The notes under the pieces are model-generated. The model ran no database searches, was not told where the DNA came from, and saw nothing but the letters and a program-made list of their open reading frames with translations. This document shows, piece by piece, positions 20,593-30,751 of a stretch of 64,000 nt of DNA; positions within the stretch are counted from its first letter, which is position 1; each line of letters starts with the position of its first letter. Source of the DNA: Acidobacteriota bacterium. GTDB taxonomy: Bacteria; Acidobacteriota; Terriglobia; Acidiferrales; UBA7541. Where the stretch lies: assembly GCA_003224085.1 (NCBI GenBank), contig QHYK01000038.1:124001-188000 (forward strand), read 5' to 3'. The translations under genes and the position numbers were made by a program.

Positions 20593-22664
20593 TTTTGGCC
20601 GGCCCCGGAGAAGAGCTTGTCCACGCCCACGACCTGGCCATGAAGCGTTCCGGGAATAAGGGTTTCGCGCTGGATTTCGCCAGAGATGGCTTCAGCGATG
20701 GAGACGCGGTTGACCTCGAGGGTGCGGCCGAGAGCGCGTTCATAATTGGCCTTGGCTTCCTCGAGGTTGGCCAGAGCGCGAATTTCCGCGCCCTGAGCGT
20801 TGATCAGGTCACGCTGAGTGAGAATGACGTTGTAAACGGTCGAGGCACCCAATTGGTACTTCTTCTGCTCCGCGTCAAAAGTCTGCTGCTGGAGTTCGCG
20901 CGCCTTACTGGCCGCCTCGACCTGGGCGCGATCCTGGGTGAGGGCGATGTAAGTATTGCGGACGTCCAAAAGCGCAGCATTCTTCAGCTGCTGCATTTGT
21001 GTTTCGAGCTGCCGCTGCACCAGTAGGGCGCGCGCGTTGTCGGCCTGGGCCGAGCGGTTGCGAATGGGCAGATTGAACGTCAATTGCAAATTGTAATCCG
21101 GAAACTGACTGTGAAACACCTGGCTCTGCACTGTGGTGAAACCTTGCTGAGAGATGCCGTTGATCGGAGTGCTGAATGTCGGTTCGAAAATGGGCACGCC
21201 GTTGACGGTGACGGGATTTCCGTTGGCATCCACGATGGGGATGCCGCTACTGACAACTCTCGGGGTCCCTTTATTGGGAGAATTACCCGCAAGTCCAACC
21301 GAGCTGTATTGCCCGGTTAAGGTAAGGGAGGGCAGCAGAGCGTTGTGCGTTGCGCGGACGTCAGTGGCCGCGTTCCTCAAATTGAGGACTTCCTCTTGAA
21401 TGTCGGGCCGCTTGGCAAACGCTTCCTTGATGGATTCCTCAAAGGAGGCAGTTTCGATCATTGCGGGCTGAGACGGCTTGTCCAAGGTGATGATTTCGAC
21501 GTTGACGAGATTCGGAGCCAGGGGATCTTTGCTAATCGCATTTTTCAGGATTTGTTCGTCCTGCAGGCGAATGGTCTGCGCGACGATTAGGTTTTGGTGG
21601 TCGGTGGCGAGTTCGGATTCTGCGCGGGTAACATCCAGCGGAGCCATGGTGCCGATTTCGAGCTGCTTTTTGTTGTCCTCGTATAGTTTTTGGGCCACGG
21701 TTACGGCTTGCTGCTGCACCTTGACGTTTTCTCTCGCGAATGCCAATTCCCAATAGGCGGTGATGGTGTTCGTCACGGTAGTGATGGCCTGCTGAGCGAA
21801 AGCCAAGTCCGAAATTTTGCGATTGTTCTTGGCGATCTGGATATTTCGGGTGTTGACGAAGGTGCCGAATCCGTTCAAGAGGGGTTGCGTAAAACCAGCC
21901 GTTAGAGTGGACTGCACTGCGGGGTTGAAAAAGTTGGCGCTGGAAGTCGAACTGCTGCGCTGATTGTCCCACAGGGCAAAGAAAGTTGTTCCCGTGTGAA
22001 AGGACTGCGTGTACTGATTGTTGTATTGGTCAGTGTGGGATTTAAGGGCGGTCAGGCTGCTGGTGCCGGTTCCGGAAATGAACGGGTTATTGATAGGACT
22101 GGAACGATCGTCCATGAATACGGTGCTCGTGAAGATGGGGTCATACGAAAAACCAAACGTCGAGAAGGGGTTTATGTTGGCAGTGGAAGAGGCAAAAGCC
22201 GCCCCGGGGGTGCCAAAGCCAAAGCCTCCGGCATGCGTTTTGAGGATGCTGAGGTCCGCAATCCACGGATAATAGCGCTGTACGGCAATGTCTACGCTGT
22301 TTTCGAGGGCCAGTTCGATGGCGTCCTGCAGGGTGATCTCAAGCTTGTTGTCGTGGATGAGCTGATCTATGCGTGGCGAGTTAACGAGCACGGTCGGCTC
22401 GATCTTTATGGAATGGTAAGGCGCAAATAGGTTCGGGAAGGCCCGGGGCCCGTGGCTAAAATTGTGTTTAGCCAATCCCAGGGACACGGGCACGACGGAG
22501 GACTCGGGTTTGGTTTGCGCGGGCGGCGGATTTTGCGGAGTATCCTGCGCATAGGCGGGAGAAAAGGGCCCTCCTGCAAGGGTGATAGCGAGGGTCATTG
22601 CCAACAGCGGTCGAGCCAACAGCCTTGATCCCGATACGGCCGGGGTCCTACGTAGCGACGTCAT
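20589..22664 (-). CDS. TolC-family outer membrane efflux protein
   Basis: LDVTRAESELATDHQNLIVAQ; ARELQQQTFDAEQKKYQLGASTVYNVILTQRDLINAQG. Confidence 0.88.
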   Translation of the reverse strand: MTSLRRTPAVSGSRLLARPLLAMTLAITLAGGPFSPAYAQDTPQNPPPAQTKPESSVVPVSLGLAKHNFSHGPRAFPNLFAPYHSIKIEPTVLVNSPRIDQLIHDNKLEITLQDAIELALENSVDIAVQRYYPWIADLSILKTHAGGFGFGTPGAAFASSTANINPFSTFGFSYDPIFTSTVFMDDRSSPINNPFISGTGTSSLTALKSHTDQYNNQYTQSFHTGTTFFALWDNQRSSSTSSANFFNPAVQSTLTAGFTQPLLNGFGTFVNTRNIQIAKNNRKISDLAFAQQAITTVTNTITAYWELAFARENVKVQQQAVTVAQKLYEDNKKQLEIGTMAPLDVTRAESELATDHQNLIVAQTIRLQDEQILKNAISKDPLAPNLVNVEIITLDKPSQPAMIETASFEESIKEAFAKRPDIQEEVLNLRNAATDVRATHNALLPSLTLTGQYSSVGLAGNSPNKGTPRVVSSGIPIVDANGNPVTVNGVPIFEPTFSTPINGISQQGFTTVQSQVFHSQFPDYNLQLTFNLPIRNRSAQADNARALLVQRQLETQMQQLKNAALLDVRNTYIALTQDRAQVEAASKARELQQQTFDAEQKKYQLGASTVYNVILTQRDLINAQGAEIRALANLEEAKANYERALGRTLEVNRVSIAEAISGEIQRETLIPGTLHGQVVGVDKLFSGAGQK

Positions 22665-23002
22665 AGCGCTCCTTTACCCTCAAGATTTATTTTCCCCAAG
22701 ACACAAAGACGAGTATTCAGATGGTCTCAACTCTGTAAAACGTTCACAGAATGGAATTTGTTTCACTGACGTTCGGCAATTTTAGGCGCCGAAGGACCGA
22801 AGAAGGTCAACCACTTCGTATCGGAGCCCGAAAAAATGTTGTCAGGAACTATTGAATGCGTTGCCTCATGGCTGACATTGCGCGTACCGGGCGGGAAGCA
22901 GTCTAACAGGGGCGTGTTTCCTTGACAATTGAATGGCAGCACGGCTAGTCTCACCGCTGGGCTGCTGGCCATTCGACGATGAGGAGCCGCTGAAAGTAGC
23001 TG

Positions 23003-23626
23003 ATGCCCATGCTGAAGCGCGAAGAAATCCTGAAGATGTTCGAGGCGGCGGGCGCCATCCGCCACGGCCACTTTGAGCTTTCTAGCGGGCGGCACAGCGG
23101 AACGTACGTGCAATGCGCGCTGGTTTTGCAATATCCGCGGGTCGCAGAAAAGCTCGGGCAGGCGCTGGCGGCGCTGTTTTCCGATGTACGCGTGGATGCA
23201 GTGGTTTCGCCGGCGATTGGCGGTTTAATTATTGGGCAGGAAGTGGCGCGAGCCTTGCCCGATCCGAAAGGCGGGGCGGGCGGAGGCGTACCGGCCCTGT
23301 TTGTTGAGCGCGACGCGAGCGGAATGATGACGCTGCGCCGCGGATTCGAGATTCGCCCAGACCAGCATGTGCTCGTAGTCGAGGACGTGTGGACCACCGG
23401 CGGGTCGACGATGGAGACCATTCACGTGGTGGAAGAGGCCGGCGGGCGCGTGATGGCCGCGGGCGCGCTGATGGACAGAAGCGGGGGAGCGATCGACTTT
23501 GAGGTAGACGCGCAGTCCCTGATACAAATGCCAATCAGCAATTACGAGCCGGAAGATTGCCCGCTGTGTCGGCAGGGAAGTGTTGCCATCAAGCCGGGAA
23601 GCCGTTTTGCGCGGACGGCACCGTAA
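23003..23626 (+). CDS. pyrE: Orotate phosphoribosyltransferase
   Basis: SGRHSGTYVQCALVLQYP; PRPP motif VLVVEDVWTTGGST. Confidence 0.9.
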   Translation: MPMLKREEILKMFEAAGAIRHGHFELSSGRHSGTYVQCALVLQYPRVAEKLGQALAALFSDVRVDAVVSPAIGGLIIGQEVARALPDPKGGAGGGVPALFVERDASGMMTLRRGFEIRPDQHVLVVEDVWTTGGSTMETIHVVEEAGGRVMAAGALMDRSGGAIDFEVDAQSLIQMPISNYEPEDCPLCRQGSVAIKPGSRFARTAP

Positions 23627-23645
23627 CCAAAGAGTTCCAAAAGCC

Positions 23646-23680
23646 GAAGAGTTTCAAGAGTCTAAGAGTCCAAGAGTCAA
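23646..23680. repeat. Short imperfect tandem repeat aagagtYN (about 8-bp unit)
   Basis: aagagtttc aagagtct aagagtcc aagagtca in the pyrE-truA gap. Confidence 0.75.
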
Positions 23681-23756
23681 AAGCAAAGCGGAACAACTGA
23701 AGTTATTCGGGGCGTCCTTGAACTCTCTGACGCTGCCCTCTTAAACTCTCTCCTGC

Positions 23757-24551
23757 ATGCGTCATTTCAAGCTCACCATGGCCTACGATGGCACGGACTA
23801 TCATGGCTGGCAGATGCAGGCCAACAAGCCGACGATCCAAGGCGAAATCGTCAATGTGCTGCAGCGCCTGACGCAGGAGAAGATTTTTCTGCATGGCGCG
23901 GGACGAACCGACGCGGGTGTACATGCGCTCGGCCAGGTGGCCAGTTTCAAGACGCACTCGGGGCTCTCGGCGCAGGAATTTCAGCGCGCGTTGAACGCGC
24001 TGCTTCCACCGGCGATTCGCATCGTTGAAGCGGAAGAAGTCGGGCCGGATTTCCATGCGCGGTGGTCGGCGCGTCGCAAAACCTATCGCTATCGCTTGTA
24101 CCGGGGGAAAGTGGTGCCCCCGGCGCTTTGGCGGTATGTGCTGCATTATCCTTTCCCGCTCGATGAGGAGGCCATGCGCGACGCCGCAGCGCGATTTGTA
24201 GGAACGCATGACTATACGGCTTTTGCGGCCTCGGCAGATTCGGAAGACGATGAGCGCGAGCGCTCGACCGAGCGTGAGATTTATACGGCGGAGTTAGCGC
24301 CTTCCCCTGATGGCGAGGAGTTGGTGTTCACGGTGAGTGGCCGTTCGTTTCTGCGTTACATGGTCCGCAAAATGGTGGGCACGTTGCTGGATGTGGGGCG
24401 CGGCAGACTTAGACCGGAAGACATTGACCGTCTCTATGAAAGCAAGGACCGCTCCAAGGCGGGGCCGACCGTGCCGCCCCAAGGGCTGGTCATGGTGGAA
24501 GTGCAACACGAAGAGGCCTGGCGAGTCGGGAAGCCCTTAAAGGCCTTCTAA
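23757..24551 (+). CDS. truA: tRNA pseudouridine(38-40) synthase
   Basis: MAYDGTDYHGWQMQ; GAGRTDAGVHALGQVASF; RSFLRYMVRKMVGTLLDVG. Confidence 0.95.
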   Translation: MRHFKLTMAYDGTDYHGWQMQANKPTIQGEIVNVLQRLTQEKIFLHGAGRTDAGVHALGQVASFKTHSGLSAQEFQRALNALLPPAIRIVEAEEVGPDFHARWSARRKTYRYRLYRGKVVPPALWRYVLHYPFPLDEEAMRDAAARFVGTHDYTAFAASADSEDDERERSTEREIYTAELAPSPDGEELVFTVSGRSFLRYMVRKMVGTLLDVGRGRLRPEDIDRLYESKDRSKAGPTVPPQGLVMVEVQHEEAWRVGKPLKAF

Positions 24552-24609
24552 CACTGGAGCGCTACGGTGGGGCGCTCTCGCTGAGGCAAAATCGGTTAGA
24601 ATCCGGGTT

Positions 24610-26181
24610 ATGGCTGCTACAGCCATCCCCATCGACACGCTGCCTTCCATCAACCCAGCCACTGGGCAGGTACTGGCGCATTTCGAGAAGACCCCGCCGG
24701 AAAGGGTTGCGCGGGCCGTGTTGCTGGCGCGAGCAGCGCAAAAGCAATGGGCAAAAGTTCCGATTCGGGAGCGTTGCAGGCGACTGCGCGCGCTGCGGGA
24801 GCGGATGATGGGGTCGCGCGATGAGCTGGCGGACACGGTCGTCAACGAAACTGGTAAGCCGCGCGTTGAAGCCCTCTTCGCGGACCTTTTTGTGGCGCTC
24901 GATGCGGCAAAGTATTGGTCCAGGAATGCCGCCGCTGCTCTGCGCACGGAACGTGTCCCGCATCACAGCCTTGCGGCGAAAACTAAATCGGGGAGCCTCG
25001 TTTATGAGCCTCTCGGAGTAATTGGCATCATCTCTTCCTGGAACTATCCGTTGGCGATACCAGTGAGCCAGATCATTCCGGCAGTGGTGGCTGGAAATGC
25101 GGTGGTCTGCAAGAGCAGCGACTTTACGCCAAAGTGCGGAATGCTTATCGAAAGGCTTTTTCGCGAAGCAGGATTCCCTCAAGACCTTGTGGCCGTGGTT
25201 CAGGGCGGGGCAGAGGTGGGACAGGCGGTAGTTGAAGCGGCGCCGGACAAAGTTGTTTTTACCGGCAGCGTGGCGACGGGACGGCGTGTCGCCGAGGCTT
25301 GCGCGAGGAAACTCATACCGACCGTTCTCGAGCTCGGCGGAAAAGACGCGATGATTGTTCTTGCAGACGCAGACCTGCAGACGACATCTAGCGCGGCCGT
25401 CTGGGGAAGTTATACGAATTGCGGACAAGTTTGCTTGTCGGTCGAGCGGTTGTTGGTCGAAGAATCGGTCTCGCAGAGATTTGCAGAGCTATGCGCGGAG
25501 AAAACGAAAAAGTTGCGCTTGGGACCTGGAAACGATTCGGCCACGGATGTGGGCCCGCTGATTCGGCCGCAGCATGTGCAGCGCCTGATGGATTTGGTAG
25601 AAGATGCCAGGGAGCGGGGAGCAAGAGTATTATGCGGCGGGCACCCGCGCCCTGATCTGGGACCGAGTTTCTTCGAACCAACGGTCATCGTAAACGTTGA
25701 TTCCAACGCGAGGCTGTCTCAGGAAGAGACCTTCGGGCCCATTCTTGCGATGCAAACGGTTAAGAATGCGGATGAAGCCGTAAGGTTGGCCAACGATTCG
25801 CCGTTCGCGCTGGCCGCCAGCGTGTGGACGGCCGATAAAAAGAAGGGAGAAGCGATTGCGCGGCAGCTTCGCGTAGGCGCAGTGATGGTGAACGACGCCA
25901 TTAGTTATTTTGGCATCGCCGAAGCACCCCACGGCGGATGCGGTGCAAGCGGCTGGGGGCGCACGCATGCCCGCGCGGGCCTGCTAGAAATGGTGCATAG
26001 GAAATATATCGACTTGGATCGCCTGCCGCGGAAGGAAAAGCCTTGGTGGTATCGTTATGGCGGCGAATTGGAGCGGGCCGCTGACGCCTTCCTGCGGTTC
26101 GAATTCTCCGGCGGCATCGGGGCGAAGTTGCGGAATGCCCGCGGCGCATTGAAAACTCTTTTCCGTGATCACGGGTTGTAG
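24610..26181 (+). CDS. Aldehyde dehydrogenase family protein
   Basis: PLGVIGIISSWNYPLAIP, FTGSVATGR, LELGGKD, NCGQVCLSVER (catalytic Cys). Confidence 0.92.
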   Translation: MAATAIPIDTLPSINPATGQVLAHFEKTPPERVARAVLLARAAQKQWAKVPIRERCRRLRALRERMMGSRDELADTVVNETGKPRVEALFADLFVALDAAKYWSRNAAAALRTERVPHHSLAAKTKSGSLVYEPLGVIGIISSWNYPLAIPVSQIIPAVVAGNAVVCKSSDFTPKCGMLIERLFREAGFPQDLVAVVQGGAEVGQAVVEAAPDKVVFTGSVATGRRVAEACARKLIPTVLELGGKDAMIVLADADLQTTSSAAVWGSYTNCGQVCLSVERLLVEESVSQRFAELCAEKTKKLRLGPGNDSATDVGPLIRPQHVQRLMDLVEDARERGARVLCGGHPRPDLGPSFFEPTVIVNVDSNARLSQEETFGPILAMQTVKNADEAVRLANDSPFALAASVWTADKKKGEAIARQLRVGAVMVNDAISYFGIAEAPHGGCGASGWGRTHARAGLLEMVHRKYIDLDRLPRKEKPWWYRYGGELERAADAFLRFEFSGGIGAKLRNARGALKTLFRDHGL

Positions 26182-26191
26182 AAAGGACTCC

Positions 26192-26434
26192 ATGACAGAA
26201 GAAACCGCAGCTAATCCCAGGATCAAGACGCGAAAGCCAAAGCAGCGGGCTTGCGACGAAAAGGATGAGAAAGGCAAACTCTGCGCCGGTCATTTGAAGC
26301 GCTGGTATGACTATCCGAAGGAAGTGGCCACGGTTATAGGGCCAAAGGCGGAAATCTATCGCTGCGAGTTTTGCAAGACGCTGTATCGCCCCGACCCAGC
26401 GCAGCAGCCGCAGAGCTACACGCTTAGAAATTAG
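26192..26434 (+). CDS. Small zinc-ribbon-like hypothetical protein
   Basis: About 80 aa; ACDEKDEKGKLC...CEFCKTLYRPDP (CX8C...CX2C). Confidence 0.65.
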   Translation: MTEETAANPRIKTRKPKQRACDEKDEKGKLCAGHLKRWYDYPKEVATVIGPKAEIYRCEFCKTLYRPDPAQQPQSYTLRN

Positions 26435-26463
26435 AGATCAGAGAACGGAGATCGGAGACCAGA
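26433..26463. repeat. AGATCAGA-type intergenic repeat, copy 1
   Basis: agagatcagagaacggagatcggagaccaga; near copy at 59090-59120. Confidence 0.65.
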
Positions 26464-26487
26464 GGCGGCCGTACCTAGCGAAACGCT

Positions 26488-27723
26488 ATGCAGCAAAACG
26501 AATGGGTCTACGACTGGAACACGGCTACCCCGCCGCAAATTCCTCCCGGCACTCGTGTGCTCCTCGACGATGAGACGCTGCGCGATGGCTTGCAGAATCC
26601 GTCCGTCTGCGATCCCCGTATCGAAGAGAAGATAGAAATTTTGCACCTGATGGAATCGCTGGGAATCGATTCGGTCAACATCGGCTTGCCTGGCGCGGGG
26701 CCGCGAGCGGCGGCGCATACCGAGGCGCTGGCGCGCGAAATCGCCACGAATCGGATGAAGATCAAACCGAATTGCGCGGCGCGAACCCACGAGAATGACA
26801 TTCGCCCCATCGTGGAAATATCCCAGCGGGTGGGGATCGCGATTGAAGCCGCGACGTTTCTAGGCTCGAGTCCCATTCGGCGGCTGGTGGAAGATTGGAC
26901 GGTCGAGCATCTCCAACGCACCACCGAGAAAGCGGTCAAGTTTGCCGTCGAACACGGACTCCCGTCCATGTACGTCACGGAAGACACGATTCGAACCGAT
27001 CCGGACACGGTGAAGCGGTTGTATGCGACGGCCATCCGCAATGGGGCGCGCGCCGTGGTGCTGTGCGACACCGTGGGGCACGCCACGCCGAACGGCGCTT
27101 TCAATCTGGTGAAATTCGTCGTCGAGGAGGTGGTGAGACTCTCCGGCGAGAAAATCCGCGTGGATTGGCACGGCCACAACGATCGTGGCCTGGCCGTCGC
27201 CAATTCGTTTGCAGCCATTGCCGCAGGAGCGCATCAAGTGCATGGCGCGGCCAATGCGCTTGGAGAGCGCGTGGGCAACACGCCGATGGAGTTGATGCTC
27301 GTCAATCTGCGGCTGATGGGCTTGATCGATCGCGACCTTTCGAATCTCAAGACCTATTGCGAGAAAGTTGCCGCCGCTACAAGAACCAAGATTCCTCCCA
27401 ATTATCCGGTCATCGGCCACGATGCATTTCGCACGGCCACGGGCGTGCATGCCGCTGCGATTGTCAAAGCAATGCAAAAGGGGAATGAACGGCTGGCTGA
27501 TGATGTATACAGCGGCGTGCCCGCACACTTGTTTGGTCTTGAGCAGGTGATTGAAATTGGCCCCATGAGCGGCAAATCGAACGTATTGTACTGGCTTGCC
27601 CGCCACCAGATTCCCGCCGATGACGCCTTAGTGAGCCGCATCTTGGACGCTGCCAAGCAGTCCGCCCGCGTGCTCACCGATGCCGAAATCCGCGCACTTT
27701 GCACGGAGCCCGCACCCCGTTGA
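26488..27723 (+). CDS. LeuA/HMGL-family (isopropylmalate/homocitrate synthase-like) protein without LeuA C-terminal regulatory domain
   Basis: LDDETLRDGLQNPSV; VDWHGHNDRGLAVANSFAAIAAGAHQVHGAANALGERVGNTPME. Confidence 0.85.
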   Translation: MQQNEWVYDWNTATPPQIPPGTRVLLDDETLRDGLQNPSVCDPRIEEKIEILHLMESLGIDSVNIGLPGAGPRAAAHTEALAREIATNRMKIKPNCAARTHENDIRPIVEISQRVGIAIEAATFLGSSPIRRLVEDWTVEHLQRTTEKAVKFAVEHGLPSMYVTEDTIRTDPDTVKRLYATAIRNGARAVVLCDTVGHATPNGAFNLVKFVVEEVVRLSGEKIRVDWHGHNDRGLAVANSFAAIAAGAHQVHGAANALGERVGNTPMELMLVNLRLMGLIDRDLSNLKTYCEKVAAATRTKIPPNYPVIGHDAFRTATGVHAAAIVKAMQKGNERLADDVYSGVPAHLFGLEQVIEIGPMSGKSNVLYWLARHQIPADDALVSRILDAAKQSARVLTDAEIRALCTEPAPR

Positions 27724-27758
27724 AACGAAATGGGCCGAACAGCGCAAGCAGGGCCACG

Positions 27759-29039
27759 ATGAAACGCGCCTTGGTTTGCGTTATTCTTCTCGTTATGCCG
27801 GTCCGCTCCGCCGCACCATCCCATGCGCATCGCCAGGCCGCGGCTTCCCGGCTCGCCGAGAACGCGCATGTTCGCGTGGCTCTCGATTGGTTTACCCACA
27901 ATCTTCCCTGGATCAATGACACGCAAGCGCGGTTTACGGAAATTCCTGCGCCGCCGTTTCAGGAGCAAGCCCGAGCCGCCGCCGTGAGCGATCTGCTCAG
28001 GGAAACCGGGCTCGCCGTGCACACCGACAAGATTGGCAACGTCATCGCGGAACTGGGTGGCGCGAACGAAAAGGAAATCGTCGTGCTCTCGGCGCACTTG
28101 GACACGGTGTTTCCCCGCGGAACGGACGTGAGAGTGCACCGCAGCGGCAACCGCATGATGGCGCCGGGGATTTCCGATAACGGTACCGGCATAGCCTCCT
28201 TAGTGGCGGTTGCGCGGGCACTGGAATCTGATCACGTCAAACCGCAGCGCACGATTTTGTTCGCGGCTAACGTGGGAGAAGAGGGGGAAGGAAATCTCCG
28301 CGGGATGCGCGAATTAGTCGAGACGTATCGGTCTAGACTGAAGGCTGTTGTCGTGCTCGACGGCTCCGGCACGGATCACGTCACGACACGAGCGCTGGCT
28401 TCGCGGCGGCTGGGAGCGACCATCACCGGCCCCGGCGGACACAGTTGGTCGGACTTCGGCATGCCCAACCCCATCAACGCGCTGGTTCGGGGCTCGGTAC
28501 GTTTTATCAACACAAAAGTTCCAAGCGGCCCGCGCACAACGTTCAACATCGGGGAGATCGAAGGTGGAACGTCCGTCAATTCTGTTCCTCATGAGGCGCG
28601 CATTAAGGTGGACATTCGGTCGGAAAACGAAGAGGAACTGGCCCGGCTGGAATCCGCTCTTCGCGAAGCGATCGCCGCGGGCGTGCGGGACGAAATGGAA
28701 CCGCCGCGCGACCGTTCCAGGGGAAATCTCGAATGGAAAGTGGAATTGCTCGGCAGCCGGCCCGGCGGGGAACTTTCGGCGGATTCACCCCTGCTGGCCG
28801 CTCTTCGCGCCGCTGATGAACTGGTCGGGAACCAGTCGCGCATGGAGCGCTCTTCGACCGACGCGAACATCCCGCTCTCCCAAGGAATCGATGCCATCTC
28901 CATCGGCGCAGGCGGAACCGGCGGCGGAGCGCATTCGTTGCAGGAATGGTATGACGCCACCGGCCGTGAAGTGGGATTAAAGCGCGCTTTGTTGACTGTT
29001 CTTGGAGTCGCGGGGGTCGCTGAGGAGAAAGCTCGATGA
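27759..29039 (+). CDS. Exported M20-family metallopeptidase
   Basis: VVLSAHLDTVFP; GISDNGTGIASLVAVARAL; FAANVGEEGEGNLRGMRE; signal peptide after MKRALV. Confidence 0.88.
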   Translation: MKRALVCVILLVMPVRSAAPSHAHRQAAASRLAENAHVRVALDWFTHNLPWINDTQARFTEIPAPPFQEQARAAAVSDLLRETGLAVHTDKIGNVIAELGGANEKEIVVLSAHLDTVFPRGTDVRVHRSGNRMMAPGISDNGTGIASLVAVARALESDHVKPQRTILFAANVGEEGEGNLRGMRELVETYRSRLKAVVVLDGSGTDHVTTRALASRRLGATITGPGGHSWSDFGMPNPINALVRGSVRFINTKVPSGPRTTFNIGEIEGGTSVNSVPHEARIKVDIRSENEEELARLESALREAIAAGVRDEMEPPRDRSRGNLEWKVELLGSRPGGELSADSPLLAALRAADELVGNQSRMERSSTDANIPLSQGIDAISIGAGGTGGGAHSLQEWYDATGREVGLKRALLTVLGVAGVAEEKAR

Positions 29040-30748
29040 GGAAGGGAACGATTGGCGTGCGCCCCGCTGTTTTCTGTTTCACGCTTGCGGTGGCGATGTG
29101 GGCTTCGGCGGCACGGGAGAACTCCTATGCGCAGGAACGGCCCAAGGCGGCCGTTTTTTACATGCACGGCCGGATTTACACGAACGATCCGGCGAGCCCC
29201 TGGGCCGAAGCCATGGCCGTTGCGGACGGAAAGATCACCTGCATTGGGAAAATGGCTCATGTGTTGCTCGATTGCGGCGGGAGCCAGGAAGGCGCGGAAA
29301 CGGTTCCTCTGCATGAGCAATTCGTGATGCCCGGGTTTAACGACGCGCACGTGCACCTGGGCAGCGCGGGAGCGGACGCGCTTTCGGTCGAATTGAGGGG
29401 CGTGACCTCGCCTCAGGAAATGCAGAAGCGCGTGGCGGAGGCTGTCGCGCATCACAAAGAAGGCGAATGGATTACTGGCAGCGGGTGGGACCACACGCTT
29501 TGGCCAGACAAAAGGTTTCCGAATCATCAGCAGCTCGATCCCGTCGCGCCGAAAAATCCGGTGCTGCTCACACACATTTCCGGTCACGTGGCGGTGGCCA
29601 ATTCGCTGGCGCTGAAAATAGCGGAAATCGACAAGTCCACTCCCAATCCGCCCGGCGGCGAGATTGAACATGATGGTCTAGGCGAGCCGACGGGAATGTT
29701 GAAAGAAGACACGGCGATGGCTTTGGTGCGCGTGCGGATTCCTGATCCCTCTATGGAGGAGCGTCGGCGCGGGATCGAAATCGTGCTGCAGAATGTCGCG
29801 CGCAACGGAGTTACTTCGGTGCAAGACAATTCCGCTTGGGAAGATTTTCAGGTTTACCAAGAGTTGAAAGAAGAGGGCAAGCTCACCGCACGCATCACGG
29901 AATGGTTGCACTTCAATGACTCGCTGGACGATCTGCAGAATAGGCGCGCTCAGGGCGGCACCACCGACCTGTGGCTGAAGACCGGCGCCCTCAAGGCCGT
30001 GACCGACGGCGCGCTAGGCTCGCGGACTGCGGCGATGCTCGAACCCTATAGCGACGATCCCTCCGCGACGGGAATCTTTACTTACGATCGCGACAAATTG
30101 CGCGCCATGGCCATCGAGCGCGACAAGGCCGGCTTTCAATTGAACTTCCATGCCATCGGAGACCGCGCCAACCGCATTTGCCTGGATGTTTTCCAGGCCG
30201 TCGTGAAAGCCAATGGGCGCCGCGATCGCCGCGACCGCATCGAGCACGCTCAGGTAGTGGCCCCTACGGACTTCAAGCGCTTTGCGGAACTCAAGGTGAT
30301 TGCCTCCATGCAGCCTTCACACCAAACTACGGACATGCGTTGGGCGGAGGACCGCATCGGCAGCGAGCGCATCAAGGGCGCGTATGCGTGGAATACCATG
30401 CTGAAGAACGGTGTTAGTCTCGCGTTCGGCACGGATTACCCCGTCGAGCCCATCAGCCCGTTTCGCGGTTTGTACGCGTGCGTTACGCGCGAGCGGCCGG
30501 AAGGCGGCCCCCGAAAAGGCTGGGAGCCGCAAGAAAAAATATCCCTGGAAGATTGTATCCGCGCCTACACTTCCGGGTCGGCCTACGCGCAGTTTGAGGA
30601 AGGGAAGAAGGGCGAACTAAGAGTCGGCGAATACGCTGACTTCCTGATTCTCTCCGACGAGCTCACGAAGATTCCGCCCTCTCAGTACACTAAGGTTCGC
30701 GTGCTTCGCACGGTCGTCGGTGGAAAAACGATGTATCAGGGAAACTGA
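29036..30748 (+). CDS. Exported amidohydrolase family protein (YtcJ-like)
   Basis: VMPGFNDAHVHLGSAG; FHAIGDRANRICLDVFQ; FGTDYPVEPISPFRGLYACVTRE; ATGA overlap with upstream CDS. Confidence 0.88.
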   Translation: MRKGTIGVRPAVFCFTLAVAMWASAARENSYAQERPKAAVFYMHGRIYTNDPASPWAEAMAVADGKITCIGKMAHVLLDCGGSQEGAETVPLHEQFVMPGFNDAHVHLGSAGADALSVELRGVTSPQEMQKRVAEAVAHHKEGEWITGSGWDHTLWPDKRFPNHQQLDPVAPKNPVLLTHISGHVAVANSLALKIAEIDKSTPNPPGGEIEHDGLGEPTGMLKEDTAMALVRVRIPDPSMEERRRGIEIVLQNVARNGVTSVQDNSAWEDFQVYQELKEEGKLTARITEWLHFNDSLDDLQNRRAQGGTTDLWLKTGALKAVTDGALGSRTAAMLEPYSDDPSATGIFTYDRDKLRAMAIERDKAGFQLNFHAIGDRANRICLDVFQAVVKANGRRDRRDRIEHAQVVAPTDFKRFAELKVIASMQPSHQTTDMRWAEDRIGSERIKGAYAWNTMLKNGVSLAFGTDYPVEPISPFRGLYACVTRERPEGGPRKGWEPQEKISLEDCIRAYTSGSAYAQFEEGKKGELRVGEYADFLILSDELTKIPPSQYTKVRVLRTVVGGKTMYQGN

Positions 30749-30751
30749 AAT

